DNA of 64,000 nucleotides, from positions 5,942-69,941 of the forward strand of contig CAJMSX010000013.1 of the NCBI GenBank assembly GCA_905216195.1. The letters run 5' to 3'. Below, piece after piece: positions 37,817 to 45,440 of the stretch. The notes under the pieces were generated by a model. That model was not told the origin of the DNA and ran no database searches. It saw only the letters and a program-made list of their open reading frames with translations. Positions within the stretch are counted from its first letter, which is position 1. Every line of letters begins with the position of its first letter. This stretch comes from an uncultured bacterium (GTDB taxonomy: Bacteria > Bacteroidota > Bacteroidia > Bacteroidales > Marinifilaceae). A program made the position numbers and the translations under genes.

Positions 37817-39169
37817 ATGTATAAATCTATTATATTTTTAGTTATGAGCTTATTAACGGTAACGTGTGGTATAAATCAGAAAGAGAAACAGGCGGGGCGG
37901 GAGATAACACCTCGGACCGTATCCTGGGCGGAAAACGCTTCTATTTACGAGGTAAATATTCGCCAATATACTCCGGAAGGAACTTTTAAAGCATTTGCTG
38001 CCCATCTGCCGCGTTTGAAGGCTTTGGGTGTGGATATACTTTGGTTTATGCCGGTTACTCCTATTTCCGAAGCCCGGCGGAAAGGAAGCCTGGGCAGTTA
38101 TTATGCCGTGCGGGATTACCGTAAGGTTAATCCCGAATACGGGACGTTGGAGGATTTCCGTCAATTGGTGAAGGAAGCCCATCGGCTGGGTTTTCATGTC
38201 CTTGTAGACTGGGTGGCTAATCATACCGGTTGGGATAATCCGCTGATCGAACAACATCCGGATTGGTATACACACAAAGACGGAAAAATCGTCAGTCCGG
38301 TCGAAGACTGGAGTGATGTTGCCGATCTGAACTATGATAACCGGGAGATGCGGAATTATATGATCGAAAGCCTGAAGTTTTGGATAAAAGAAACCGATAT
38401 CGACGGTTTCCGTTGTGATATGGCGGCTATGGTGCCCACCGATTTCTGGGAGGAGGCCCGTTTGGAACTGGACCGGGTAAAGCCGGTATTTATGTTAGCG
38501 GAGGCTTGGGAACCGGCTTTGACGGAGAAAGCTTTCGATGCCTGCTACGGTTGGGATTTGCATCACCTGATGAACGATCTGGCAAAAGGACGGAAGGACG
38601 GAACCGCTTTATATTCCTATTTTCACAAAGTGGATACCCTGTATCCGGCTCGTACGATGATTTTGAATTTCATCGATAATCATGACGAAAACTCCTGGCA
38701 GGGAAGCGTGAAGGAAAGAATGGGAGAGGCACACCGGGTATATGCGGTGATGACTTATACCGTTCCGGGAATTCCCTTGATGTATACCGGTCAGGAAGCG
38801 GGTCTGGACAAACGATTGGCTTTTTTCGAAAAAGATTCCGTAGATTGGAGCAAATCTCCGGAATTAGCTGATTTTTACCGGAAACTGAATACGCTGAAAC
38901 GCGATTGCCCGGCTTTGGCAGCCGGGGAAGATAAAGGGGAGTTTACGATTCTCCGGCATGATAACGAAAAACATATTTTTGCTTTCGAAAGGAAAAAAGG
39001 GAGTCAGGTCCTTTTCGTCGCTTTAAATCTGACTGCCGAAAATCAGGAATTGAAGTTGGACGAACCCCGGAAAGGAGCGTTTACGGATTATTTCGAAGGG
39101 AAGGAAATTCCCGTATTACATACCTTGTTTTTACCCGCGAACGGTTACCGGGTATTGGTGAAACGCTAA
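37817..39169 (+). CDS. Short GH13 glycosidase lipoprotein (locus 2)
   Basis: The start at 37817 gives a lipoprotein signal peptide (MYKSIIFLVMSLLTVTC, Cys17). The frame extends back to an ATG at 37772, but that would put a hydrophilic leader before it. The barrel has Asp201 (DGFRCDMAAMVP), Glu229 (LAEAWEPA) and Asp290 (DNHDENSW), numbered from this start. It is a paralogue of the 457-residue GH13 of locus 1, with the same catalytic surroundings. It most likely acts on short alpha-1,4-glucans at the periplasmic face. Last gene of the operon, 145 nt after the previous gene, with an imperfect GC-rich hairpin downstream. Confidence 0.9.
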   Translation: MYKSIIFLVMSLLTVTCGINQKEKQAGREITPRTVSWAENASIYEVNIRQYTPEGTFKAFAAHLPRLKALGVDILWFMPVTPISEARRKGSLGSYYAVRDYRKVNPEYGTLEDFRQLVKEAHRLGFHVLVDWVANHTGWDNPLIEQHPDWYTHKDGKIVSPVEDWSDVADLNYDNREMRNYMIESLKFWIKETDIDGFRCDMAAMVPTDFWEEARLELDRVKPVFMLAEAWEPALTEKAFDACYGWDLHHLMNDLAKGRKDGTALYSYFHKVDTLYPARTMILNFIDNHDENSWQGSVKERMGEAHRVYAVMTYTVPGIPLMYTGQEAGLDKRLAFFEKDSVDWSKSPELADFYRKLNTLKRDCPALAAGEDKGEFTILRHDNEKHIFAFERKKGSQVLFVALNLTAENQELKLDEPRKGAFTDYFEGKEIPVLHTLFLPANGYRVLVKR

Positions 39170-39187
39170 CTGTTTAAATCAGGCTGA

Positions 39188-39225
39188 AGGGGAAGGGTGC
39201 GGTATCAGACCGGTACCCTTTCCCT
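39188..39225 (+). terminator. Hairpin after the locus 2 GH13 operon
   Basis: The arms aggggaagggt and accctttccct, with a further GC stem inside, form a strong imperfect hairpin 18 nt after the last GH13 stop codon. No strong U-tract follows (GAATTTATCC), so termination is likely but not certain. Confidence 0.5.
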
Positions 39226-39380
39226 GAATTTATCCGGTTTCCCTTGTTTCGCCCGGGAACAGCTCCTCTGTATTTCGGGGGCCCTTTCGTTCATTTCCGT
39301 CTATTTTTGCTGCCTATGCCCGGATTTTGCCGATGCGGTCCGGTCCGATCGAGGAGATTCGGAAGGGTATTTCGTATACG

Positions 39381-39411
39381 GTTGGAAAAGAGGGGAAAAT
39401 GTATATCTTTG
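39381..39411 (+). promoter_or_regulatory. Promoter of the membrane protein/XRE pair
   Basis: GTTG at 39381-39384, 19 nt, then TATCTTTG at 39404-39411: a perfect -7 box, normal spacing and three of four -33 bases. It lies 30 nt before the ATG at 39442. Confidence 0.65.
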
Positions 39412-39441
39412 CCTATTCATTAACGATAATTATTTATTGAT

Positions 39442-40080
39442 ATGGGAAAAATAGAGAGGACCTTAAAACGTCTCCGGATCGTTTATTATATTTTATTGAT
39501 AGTCATCGGAATTTCTATTTATCAGACGCTCGGTCCGGCTCTACGCAGTGCGAGTTTAAAAAGTGAGCAATCCCGGGATATGTTGGATGTGGACAATCTT
39601 TCTTTGCGGGAGCCGGGAAAAGAGCTGTTCGTATCCTCCGACAGTGCGATTCAGATCCGGTTAAGCGGTTTTCAGGCCAACATCCGGAAGGGAACCGAGG
39701 TTTTGCGACCTTGGGAGTTGATCGTAATGGGGGCGGCCCGGATCGTGGGCGTGCTGGGTTTTTTGATTTTTCTGCTGATTTTTGTTTATTCTCTCTATAC
39801 CATTACCCGTTCTATTTTCCGGAAGGACATTTTCAACAAGCGTACGATTATAACCTGTAAGTTGTTGGCTTTGTTTTGGTTAATCACTTTTTTGGGGGTG
39901 AAAACAAGTGTTTATTTCGAAAAACTGGCGGCTTCGCGGGCCTTGGATACGATCGGTTGGCCGGTGGATGTGCATTACTATTTCTCCGGAAGTGTAGTAA
40001 CGGCTATAATTATTTATATTTTTGCAGAGGTATTATCCGTCGGTTATGAATTGAAAAAGGAACAGGATTTAACGGTTTAA
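39442..40080 (+). CDS. DUF2975-like integral membrane protein
   Basis: The 212-residue protein has four hydrophobic segments: about 14-30 (IVYYILLIVIGISIYQ), 98-122 (IVGVLGFLIFLLIFVYSL), 140-158 and 182-202. Between the first two is an extracytoplasmic region of about 65 residues. The arrangement, and the very small XRE-type regulator starting 3 nt downstream, match the DUF2975/YozG-like pairs common in Bacteroidota and Firmicutes. Function of the family is unknown. The close coupling suggests that the small regulator controls, or is controlled by, the membrane protein. Assignment to DUF2975 is by eye. Confidence 0.65.
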   Translation: MGKIERTLKRLRIVYYILLIVIGISIYQTLGPALRSASLKSEQSRDMLDVDNLSLREPGKELFVSSDSAIQIRLSGFQANIRKGTEVLRPWELIVMGAARIVGVLGFLIFLLIFVYSLYTITRSIFRKDIFNKRTIITCKLLALFWLITFLGVKTSVYFEKLAASRALDTIGWPVDVHYYFSGSVVTAIIIYIFAEVLSVGYELKKEQDLTV

Positions 40081-40083
40081 CTT

Positions 40084-40305
40084 ATGTCTATCGTAGTAAA
40101 TGTAGATGTTATGATGGCGAAACGTAAGATTTCATTGACGGAATTGTCGGGCCGGGTAGCTATTATGCCGGCAAACCTGTCTGTTTTGAAGACGGGAAAG
40201 GCTAGGGCGATCCGTTTTTCTACTTTAGAAACGCTTTGCAGAGAATTAACTTATCAGCCCGGCGATGTATTGGAATATATGCCGGATGCATATCAGAATA
40301 AATAA
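40084..40305 (+). CDS. Small XRE/Cro-type helix-turn-helix regulator (YozG-like)
   Basis: The 73-residue protein consists almost wholly of a Cro/CI HTH: MMAKRKISLTELSGRVAI, then NLSVLKTGKARAIRFSTLE, then LCRELTYQPGDVLEYM. The final GDVLEY is the hallmark of the YozG-like subgroup. It starts 3 nt after the stop of the membrane protein, so the two are translationally coupled. It probably represses its own operon, but I see no palindrome to support a site. Family call good, target unknown. Confidence 0.85.
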   Translation: MSIVVNVDVMMAKRKISLTELSGRVAIMPANLSVLKTGKARAIRFSTLETLCRELTYQPGDVLEYMPDAYQNK

Positions 40306-40321
40306 AAATACGGAAAGAAAT

Positions 40322-40738
40322 ATGAAAGAGTATATGTATGAACTGGAGATGAAAGTGCGTGATTACGAGTGCGACCTCCAGGGTATTGTCAATAATGCCA
40401 ATTATCAACACTATATGGAACACGCCCGGCATGAATTTTTGGAAAGTGCGGGAGCGAATTTCGGAGAGTTGCACCGCAGAAATATCGATGCGGTGGTGGC
40501 TAAGGTGGAAATTAATTATAAAGTGTCTTTGACAAGCGGAGATCGTTTTATGGTGGGACTCAATATTTGCAGGGAGGGGGTTAAACTGGTTTTTTTCCAG
40601 GATATATACCGGCTGCCGGATCATAAGTTATGTGCCCGCGGACGGGTGGAATCGGTCTGTGTGGTAGACGGACAACTGACCCGGGGAGAATTGTTCGATG
40701 AGATTTTTGCCGACTATTTCAAGAAGGATAAAAAATAA
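40322..40738 (+). CDS. Hot-dog-fold acyl-CoA thioesterase (YbgC/FadM type)
   Basis: The start at 40322 (MKEYMYELEMKVRDYEC) fits the family. An in-frame ATG at 40265 would overlap the XRE gene. The 138-residue protein has the 4HBT signature YECDLQGIVNNANYQHYME, with the catalytic Asp of the family. Such enzymes hydrolyse acyl-CoA thioesters in the cytoplasm, and the physiological substrate here is unknown. It begins 16 nt after the XRE gene and may be co-transcribed. An A-rich/T-rich inverted repeat after the stop may act as a terminator. Confidence 0.88.
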   Translation: MKEYMYELEMKVRDYECDLQGIVNNANYQHYMEHARHEFLESAGANFGELHRRNIDAVVAKVEINYKVSLTSGDRFMVGLNICREGVKLVFFQDIYRLPDHKLCARGRVESVCVVDGQLTRGELFDEIFADYFKKDKK

Positions 40739-40793
40739 AAAACGGAAACGGGTCGGTTTTTTCAGAAAATATTTTTAAAAAAGCGGACAGAAT

Positions 40794-40824
40794 TTTGGCG
40801 GAAATAAAAAAAGCACTACATTTG
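40794..40824 (+). promoter_or_regulatory. Consensus promoter of tRNA-Val
   Basis: TTTG at 40794-40797, 19 nt, then TACATTTG at 40817-40824 match the Bacteroidota consensus exactly. Transcription would start about 17 nt before the tRNA. Confidence 0.8.
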
Positions 40825-40847
40825 TCTCCGCAATCGCAAGATCGTCC

Positions 40848-40922
40848 GGGCGCTTAGCTCAGTTGGTTCAGAGCATCTGGTTTACACCCAGAGGGTCGGG
40901 GGTTCGAATCCCTCAGCGCCCA
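40848..40922 (+). tRNA. tRNA-Val(TAC)
   Basis: The 75-nt cloverleaf has acceptor GGGCGCT/AGCGCCC, a D arm GCTC...GAGC, anticodon stem TCTGG/CCAGA with loop TTTACAC (anticodon TAC), and a T arm GGGGG-TTCGAAT-CCCTC with one G-T pair. The discriminator is A, and CCA is not encoded. It has its own promoter and terminator. Confidence 0.96.
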
Positions 40923-40923
40923 C

Positions 40924-40954
40924 AAAAAAGAAGACTTCAAGTCTTCTTTTTTTG
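40924..40954. terminator. Bidirectional intrinsic terminator
   Basis: AAAAAAGAAGAC, loop TTCAA, GTCTTCTTTTTT is a perfect 12-bp hairpin with a T-run on both strands. It ends tRNA-Val transcription on the plus strand, and it can also serve the convergent GH18 gene on the minus strand. Confidence 0.85.
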
Positions 40955-41000
40955 TACACGGGGACGGGGCAATTGTGCGAAATGCTCTCTCTGTAGGGGT

Positions 41001-42158
41001 TCAATGGGCAACTAGTTTCCCGGTGGTTTTCATCTGTTTGGAAATATATTCCGTAGCGAAATCCATAAAATGGTGAGTACCTTTAGTCTTTCCGTCGGTC
41101 GCCGGCTGAAAATCGGAATGAAACTCCCACCAGAAAATGCCTTTGTAATTTCTCTTTTTGATCCAGTCCATCTTTTTTTCGAGAGATTTCAGGTTGTCTA
41201 TGGTGACGAATTCTTTTTTATCGGGGGAAAAGTAGTAGGGAACATTTTGAACCGAATCGTATTCTTCGGTCCACCCTGCTTTCAGCAAGGGGGGCAGTTC
41301 GTTGTAATCGAAGTAGCGGCCGTAGTCTTTCAGGTTTCCTGTTACCCGTAGTCCGGGCAGGACTCCCTGGTAATAAAATCCGTAACTGGCTAATCCTATA
41401 CAGAGTTTTTGGGGATCGAATACTCCCCAGCGATTTTCTACAATTTCCTGAATGTGAGCCAGGGGGGTATTGTGTGTAGCTACTTCCCCCCAGATTCCTC
41501 CTCCCATATCATACATCATCAGATTGATCCAGTCTACATAGCGGGATAAAGAATCGGCCAGGGCGGGAGTGTAGCTATGTCCCGAGTTTAAGGCAGTGGT
41601 GAGGTAATATGTTCTCCCATCTTTCCCGGATAAAGCGTCCAGTTCTTTCCGGATATCCTGCATCAGGAGCAAGTGGAATTCCGGTGTAACGGTTTGTTCC
41701 CAGTCTACTTCGACTCCGTCATACTTGTATTTTTGAGCAAATTGTACCATCATGGCGGCGAATTTTCGGCGTTCTTCCGGTATAGGGACTATCCGGTTGA
41801 AATCCGTGCCCGGAAAAGAAATCAGAATTTTGCTTCCGTCTTCGTGGACTTTTCGGATGAGGGAAGGAACCAGGGCGTTTCCCTGATTACCGGAGGGATA
41901 AGAATGATGATTTACGTATTTATCCAGGATGTATTGTTTTTCTTTGGCGAAATCCGCCATTTCGAGTTTGGGAGCGGCCATCAGATATACGAACTGAATT
42001 TGCCGGAAATCCGATTGGCGGATTTCTTCGGGGTTTTTCAGTCGTCCTCCGACGGAATACGTGGCGTGGATAAAACCGTATTTTTCGGGTTTTTCGTGGG
42101 TACATCCATATCCGATCAAGAGGAACAACGCGTAAAAAATAAAGGATTCTCTTTTCAT
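41001..42158 (-). CDS. GH18 family glycosidase lipoprotein, chitinase-like
   Basis: The 385-residue protein has a lipobox YGC (Cys19). The GH18 catalytic motif appears as DGVEVDWE (147-154), with catalytic Glu154 and Asp152 present; the middle Asp of the usual DxxDxDxE is Glu150. WINLMMYDMGG is the second GH18 hallmark and IFWWEFHSD the barrel-closing Trp region. The pattern is nearer to chitinases than to EndoH-type endoglycosidases, so a beta-1,4-GlcNAc-containing substrate is likely. It is the last gene of the SusC-SusD-arylsulfotransferase unit, 11 nt after the previous gene. The locus target (chitooligosaccharide, peptidoglycan or host glycan) is not resolved. Confidence 0.88.
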   Translation of the reverse strand: MKRESFIFYALFLLIGYGCTHEKPEKYGFIHATYSVGGRLKNPEEIRQSDFRQIQFVYLMAAPKLEMADFAKEKQYILDKYVNHHSYPSGNQGNALVPSLIRKVHEDGSKILISFPGTDFNRIVPIPEERRKFAAMMVQFAQKYKYDGVEVDWEQTVTPEFHLLLMQDIRKELDALSGKDGRTYYLTTALNSGHSYTPALADSLSRYVDWINLMMYDMGGGIWGEVATHNTPLAHIQEIVENRWGVFDPQKLCIGLASYGFYYQGVLPGLRVTGNLKDYGRYFDYNELPPLLKAGWTEEYDSVQNVPYYFSPDKKEFVTIDNLKSLEKKMDWIKKRNYKGIFWWEFHSDFQPATDGKTKGTHHFMDFATEYISKQMKTTGKLVAH

Positions 42159-42169
42159 GGCAGTGGGGG

Positions 42170-43582
42170 TTAATAGTGAATGGCAGGAATGTAATCTGCC
42201 CGGAATGATTGGTGCATACTTTTAATAATACGGGATATGTTTCCTTGTAAATCGGTAAATACGATCGCTTTCGGAAAGGTGGAGCCGAACATAAGCATCT
42301 CTGGACCGATCCATTCCACGCTACTCATATAGGGAGAACTGTATTCAGCGGGTAAGGAAACGTTCAGATCGAGCGTGGCTGTTTTCTGGGTTTCGTTTAC
42401 GGTAAAGAGGAGGGCCCGGGAGGTGTGGGTATGAATGCCGTTATCGAAGAGCAGAATTTTATTGTTATCGAGAATTTTAAGACTGTGTAATCCTTGGGTA
42501 TAGCCTTCCTGTGGAATAGAGATGTTGCCGCCTTTCCCTCCTAATCGGTACATTACTTTCCCGGTTTTGGCGTTTATTTTCCAGACTTCATTCAGCCAGT
42601 TGAATGACATATAAAAGTCGCCGTTTTTATCGAAGCTGACGCAATTGGCATGAAGCCAATCGCTCCGTAGAGGTATACCGAAGATATCTTCCATAATGTG
42701 GGGATCCTCCTGGGGATTCATTTCTGCAAAGCAGTCCCATTCCCAGGTAAATTTTCCGTTGAGGTCCATCACGGTGAGGCCGTCTCCGAATACGGTTTCT
42801 TCGGCCGTTCCGCCTTGGGCGGTTAAATCGAACGGTCGGGGCACATAATTGACAAAAACCACCTTCCCGTCCGGTAAACGTCGGATGTCGTGGTGGAAGT
42901 AACGTTTCCCCAGTTGGGTGTAATCTTTGTGAAAAAGGGTATTTCCGAATAAATCCAGGATGAGGATTTCTTGGCCGTTATAAGCGCGGTCGGGATCGGT
43001 TCCGATGATGCTGTAAATGGTATTGGTTACGGTATCGAAACTTGCCACTTTTACACCCAGGCGGGTATTTTCGTACCAGACGACCTTTCCTTCCATATTA
43101 ATCAGGGTGATATATCCCGGTTGCATATCTCCCCGGGTGAGCATGATATAGCCGGGCAGATCTTGTTTGAGGTCGTCTTGTTGCAGGGTATAGGTCGGAA
43201 CGCCGGAAGGCAGTCTATCCGTCGTAAAGGAATAAATGTCGCTTTCTGTGTAGCGTTGGCCGCTTCGGGCCAGGATCCGGAACTGATAAACCGTTTCAGC
43301 TTCCAGTAGAATCAGGGTGGTTCGGGCTTCAGCTTCTCCTTCCGCTTCTTGAGTTTTACGTTTTGTTTCCGGTTCGTTTTCTTTCCAGTATTCGATTTGG
43401 TAGGTAGACGGTTCTTTAAAATCGATGCGGATGTCTGTGCGTAGGGCATTACCGGTCTGTACTTTTGCCGTTATCCGGCTTATTAATTTACCCGGTGCGA
43501 CGGGTCCGTCGGAATCCTCGTCCTGGCAACAGCAAAAACAAAGGGAGGATACAAGAGTCAAGATGAGATACAACTTCTTCAT
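42170..43582 (-). CDS. Arylsulfate sulfotransferase (ASST)-like lipoprotein
   Basis: The 470-residue protein has a Cys-rich lipobox (LCFCCC, about Cys17-19). Residues about 30-122 form a fibronectin-III-like domain (YQFRILARSGQRYTESDIYSF). A six-bladed propeller of the ASST type follows, with the conserved His segments HHDIRRLPDG (His230/231), WLHANCV (His311) and GLHSLKIL (His366). ASSTs move sulfate from phenyl sulfates to other phenols without PAPS, via a sulfo-histidine. Which His is the nucleophile here would need alignment. It sits between susD and GH18, with a hairpin in the 149-nt gap after susD. If active, it would act on sulfated aryl compounds at the envelope. A binding-only propeller is the alternative. 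Confidence 0.8.
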   Translation of the reverse strand: MKKLYLILTLVSSLCFCCCQDEDSDGPVAPGKLISRITAKVQTGNALRTDIRIDFKEPSTYQIEYWKENEPETKRKTQEAEGEAEARTTLILLEAETVYQFRILARSGQRYTESDIYSFTTDRLPSGVPTYTLQQDDLKQDLPGYIMLTRGDMQPGYITLINMEGKVVWYENTRLGVKVASFDTVTNTIYSIIGTDPDRAYNGQEILILDLFGNTLFHKDYTQLGKRYFHHDIRRLPDGKVVFVNYVPRPFDLTAQGGTAEETVFGDGLTVMDLNGKFTWEWDCFAEMNPQEDPHIMEDIFGIPLRSDWLHANCVSFDKNGDFYMSFNWLNEVWKINAKTGKVMYRLGGKGGNISIPQEGYTQGLHSLKILDNNKILLFDNGIHTHTSRALLFTVNETQKTATLDLNVSLPAEYSSPYMSSVEWIGPEMLMFGSTFPKAIVFTDLQGNISRIIKSMHQSFRADYIPAIHY

Positions 43583-43663
43583 AGGAGGTTAAAATTGGGT
43601 TATTTTTTCGGTATCTGCGTGTGTTTTCCGGGGTTTCAAGGGATAAAGCCGGGTTTTGCCGGG

Positions 43664-43693
43664 TTTCAGGACCGGGGTATCCCGATCCTGAAA
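43664..43693. other. Intergenic hairpin between susD and the arylsulfotransferase gene
   Basis: TTTCAGGACCGGG and CCCGATCCTGAAA form a 13-bp stem with one mismatch and a 4-nt loop. On the minus strand, the direction of transcription, no U-tract follows. It may be an mRNA-stabilising 3' hairpin for susCD. Confidence 0.5.
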
Positions 43694-43731
43694 GTCTTTT
43701 TGGATAGCGGTCTCCGGCTTTTCCCGGTTTG

Positions 43732-45429
43732 TTATTTCGCAAAGCTTCTGCAATGGAGTAAAGCCGGGTTGAGGTCGGATTCCCTTTTGGGGACCGGGTA
43801 ATAGCGGCGGATATCGTTATCGGTCAGGTCTTGCGGATATACTTTCCACATGGAGCTGTAATCGTATTCTTTGCCGTCTTTAGCTTCGGCATTTTTTTCT
43901 TTCCATTCCGATTTCAGTTTGATCCCCCCAATGTATTTCTCCAGCCGGTCTTTCCACAACCCCATCCGGATCAGATCGGGCCGCCTCACTCCTTCGTTGT
44001 TCAATTCGAAAGCCCTTTCGTCACAGATGGCATTCCGCAGGGCGTCTTGGGAAGGATAATCGGACAGTTTGAGATTATGATCCCGGTTCTGGAAAGCTCT
44101 TTCCCGGATTCTGTTGATCAGATCGACGGCTTCCTGGTTAGGTCCGTTCAGTTCGTTTAAGATTTCTGCTTTACACAATATAATGTCGGCGAACCGGAGT
44201 AAATTCATGTTGTTGCCGGTGTTGTAATTGTATGTCAAAGGATTTTGGTATTTATATTTTTGTGTATAAGCCGCTTCCAACTCGTTGATTTTCTGAGTGA
44301 CTCCTTCCGGTGTTTTCCATTCCCGGTATACCGTCCCGGTTTTTTCGATATGTTCGGGTATGGTATAGCTGATGTTTTTCGGATCGTAAACGTCCTGGTA
44401 AGCTGTTTTCATCAAGACGGTGTACCTTTGGTCACAGGTATCGTACTGCCAGGCCAGTTCCAGCGGGATACTGAACAGATCCCATCCGCAATCGTAGCTC
44501 CAGGGCGTGAAATTCATGCCTATATCGGAGGTGCCTCCGGTTCCGGCGGGGTTGGAGTGTACGGAGAAGATCAGTTCATTATTGTATTTGCAATTTTCGT
44601 CATCGGGATTGAATACGTCCCAGACTTGAGGTTGTAAAGAATGGATGCTGTTTTCCAGGGCCATGATTTCATTGACGTATCCGAGAGCCGTGTTCCATTC
44701 GGTTTTGTCGTTGCCTCCGTTTAAACGGAGTCTGCCGGCGATTCTCATATGCAATTTAGCCAGATAGCCGGCTGCAGCACTGAAGGTAGCCCGTCCTGCG
44801 TCTTTCCGGTTGTCGTACTTCTGAGGTAAAATGGCCTTTGCTTCTTTCAGGTCCTTATCGATTTGAAGTTCGATTTCTTCGAGGGGTGCCGGATCGATTT
44901 TGGCATCCACCGGAGTTTTACTGTCGAGGACCAAAGGTACCGTATAAAAGAAATCCGTCAGTTGATAATAGGCAAATCCCCGCATAAACTTGACTTCCGC
45001 TATATAACTGTTTTTCAGTTGTTGCGCCTTAGCTTCATCTTCATCGAATTGGGTTAAGGGCATTTCCTGGATTTTATCGATGGCGATATTGCAGCGGCTG
45101 ATGGTTTGATACATGCAGTCCCATACCCGTTGGACATCCTGGTTGGTGTTCATTTTCAATTCGTTCAGCAATTCGTTATCCATGCCTGCGCGATAACAAA
45201 CGTCGGTCGACATATCGTTGAGGTAAAAAATGGCCCGGTTCGTAAAGGGAATCAGTCGTTCGTAAGTGCCGTTGACGGCTGCCAGGGCATCGTCTTTGGT
45301 AACGAAAGCATTGTCGGGGGTCAGTTCGGAATAAACCACTTCCTCCAGGGTATCTTTACAGGAAGTAAAAACACCTGTGATACTTAAAACCAGGAAAAAT
45401 ATCCATCCTCTTTTTATTTTTGCTTTCAT
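43732..45429 (-). CDS. SusD/RagB family lipoprotein (locus 3)
   Basis: The 565-residue protein has a lipobox FTSC (about Cys24). It has the SusD helical core with GYAYYQLTDFFYTVPL-type and RAFELNNEGVRRPDLIRMG segments. It differs clearly from the two starch-locus SusD proteins, which resemble each other. It starts 11 nt after the SusC gene, giving a tight SusC-SusD pair. The ligand is presumably the same GlcNAc-containing or sulfated aryl glycan handled by the downstream enzymes, but this is inferred from context only. Confidence 0.93.
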   Translation of the reverse strand: MKAKIKRGWIFFLVLSITGVFTSCKDTLEEVVYSELTPDNAFVTKDDALAAVNGTYERLIPFTNRAIFYLNDMSTDVCYRAGMDNELLNELKMNTNQDVQRVWDCMYQTISRCNIAIDKIQEMPLTQFDEDEAKAQQLKNSYIAEVKFMRGFAYYQLTDFFYTVPLVLDSKTPVDAKIDPAPLEEIELQIDKDLKEAKAILPQKYDNRKDAGRATFSAAAGYLAKLHMRIAGRLRLNGGNDKTEWNTALGYVNEIMALENSIHSLQPQVWDVFNPDDENCKYNNELIFSVHSNPAGTGGTSDIGMNFTPWSYDCGWDLFSIPLELAWQYDTCDQRYTVLMKTAYQDVYDPKNISYTIPEHIEKTGTVYREWKTPEGVTQKINELEAAYTQKYKYQNPLTYNYNTGNNMNLLRFADIILCKAEILNELNGPNQEAVDLINRIRERAFQNRDHNLKLSDYPSQDALRNAICDERAFELNNEGVRRPDLIRMGLWKDRLEKYIGGIKLKSEWKEKNAEAKDGKEYDYSSMWKVYPQDLTDNDIRRYYPVPKRESDLNPALLHCRSFAK

Positions 45430-45440
45430 AGGAAATTTGT

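Noticed and set aside
39197..39454. Open frame of 85 codons between the GH13 operon and the DUF2975-like gene
   Set aside because: It runs over a hairpin and the promoter of the next gene, has no domain resemblance and overlaps the start of a well supported gene.
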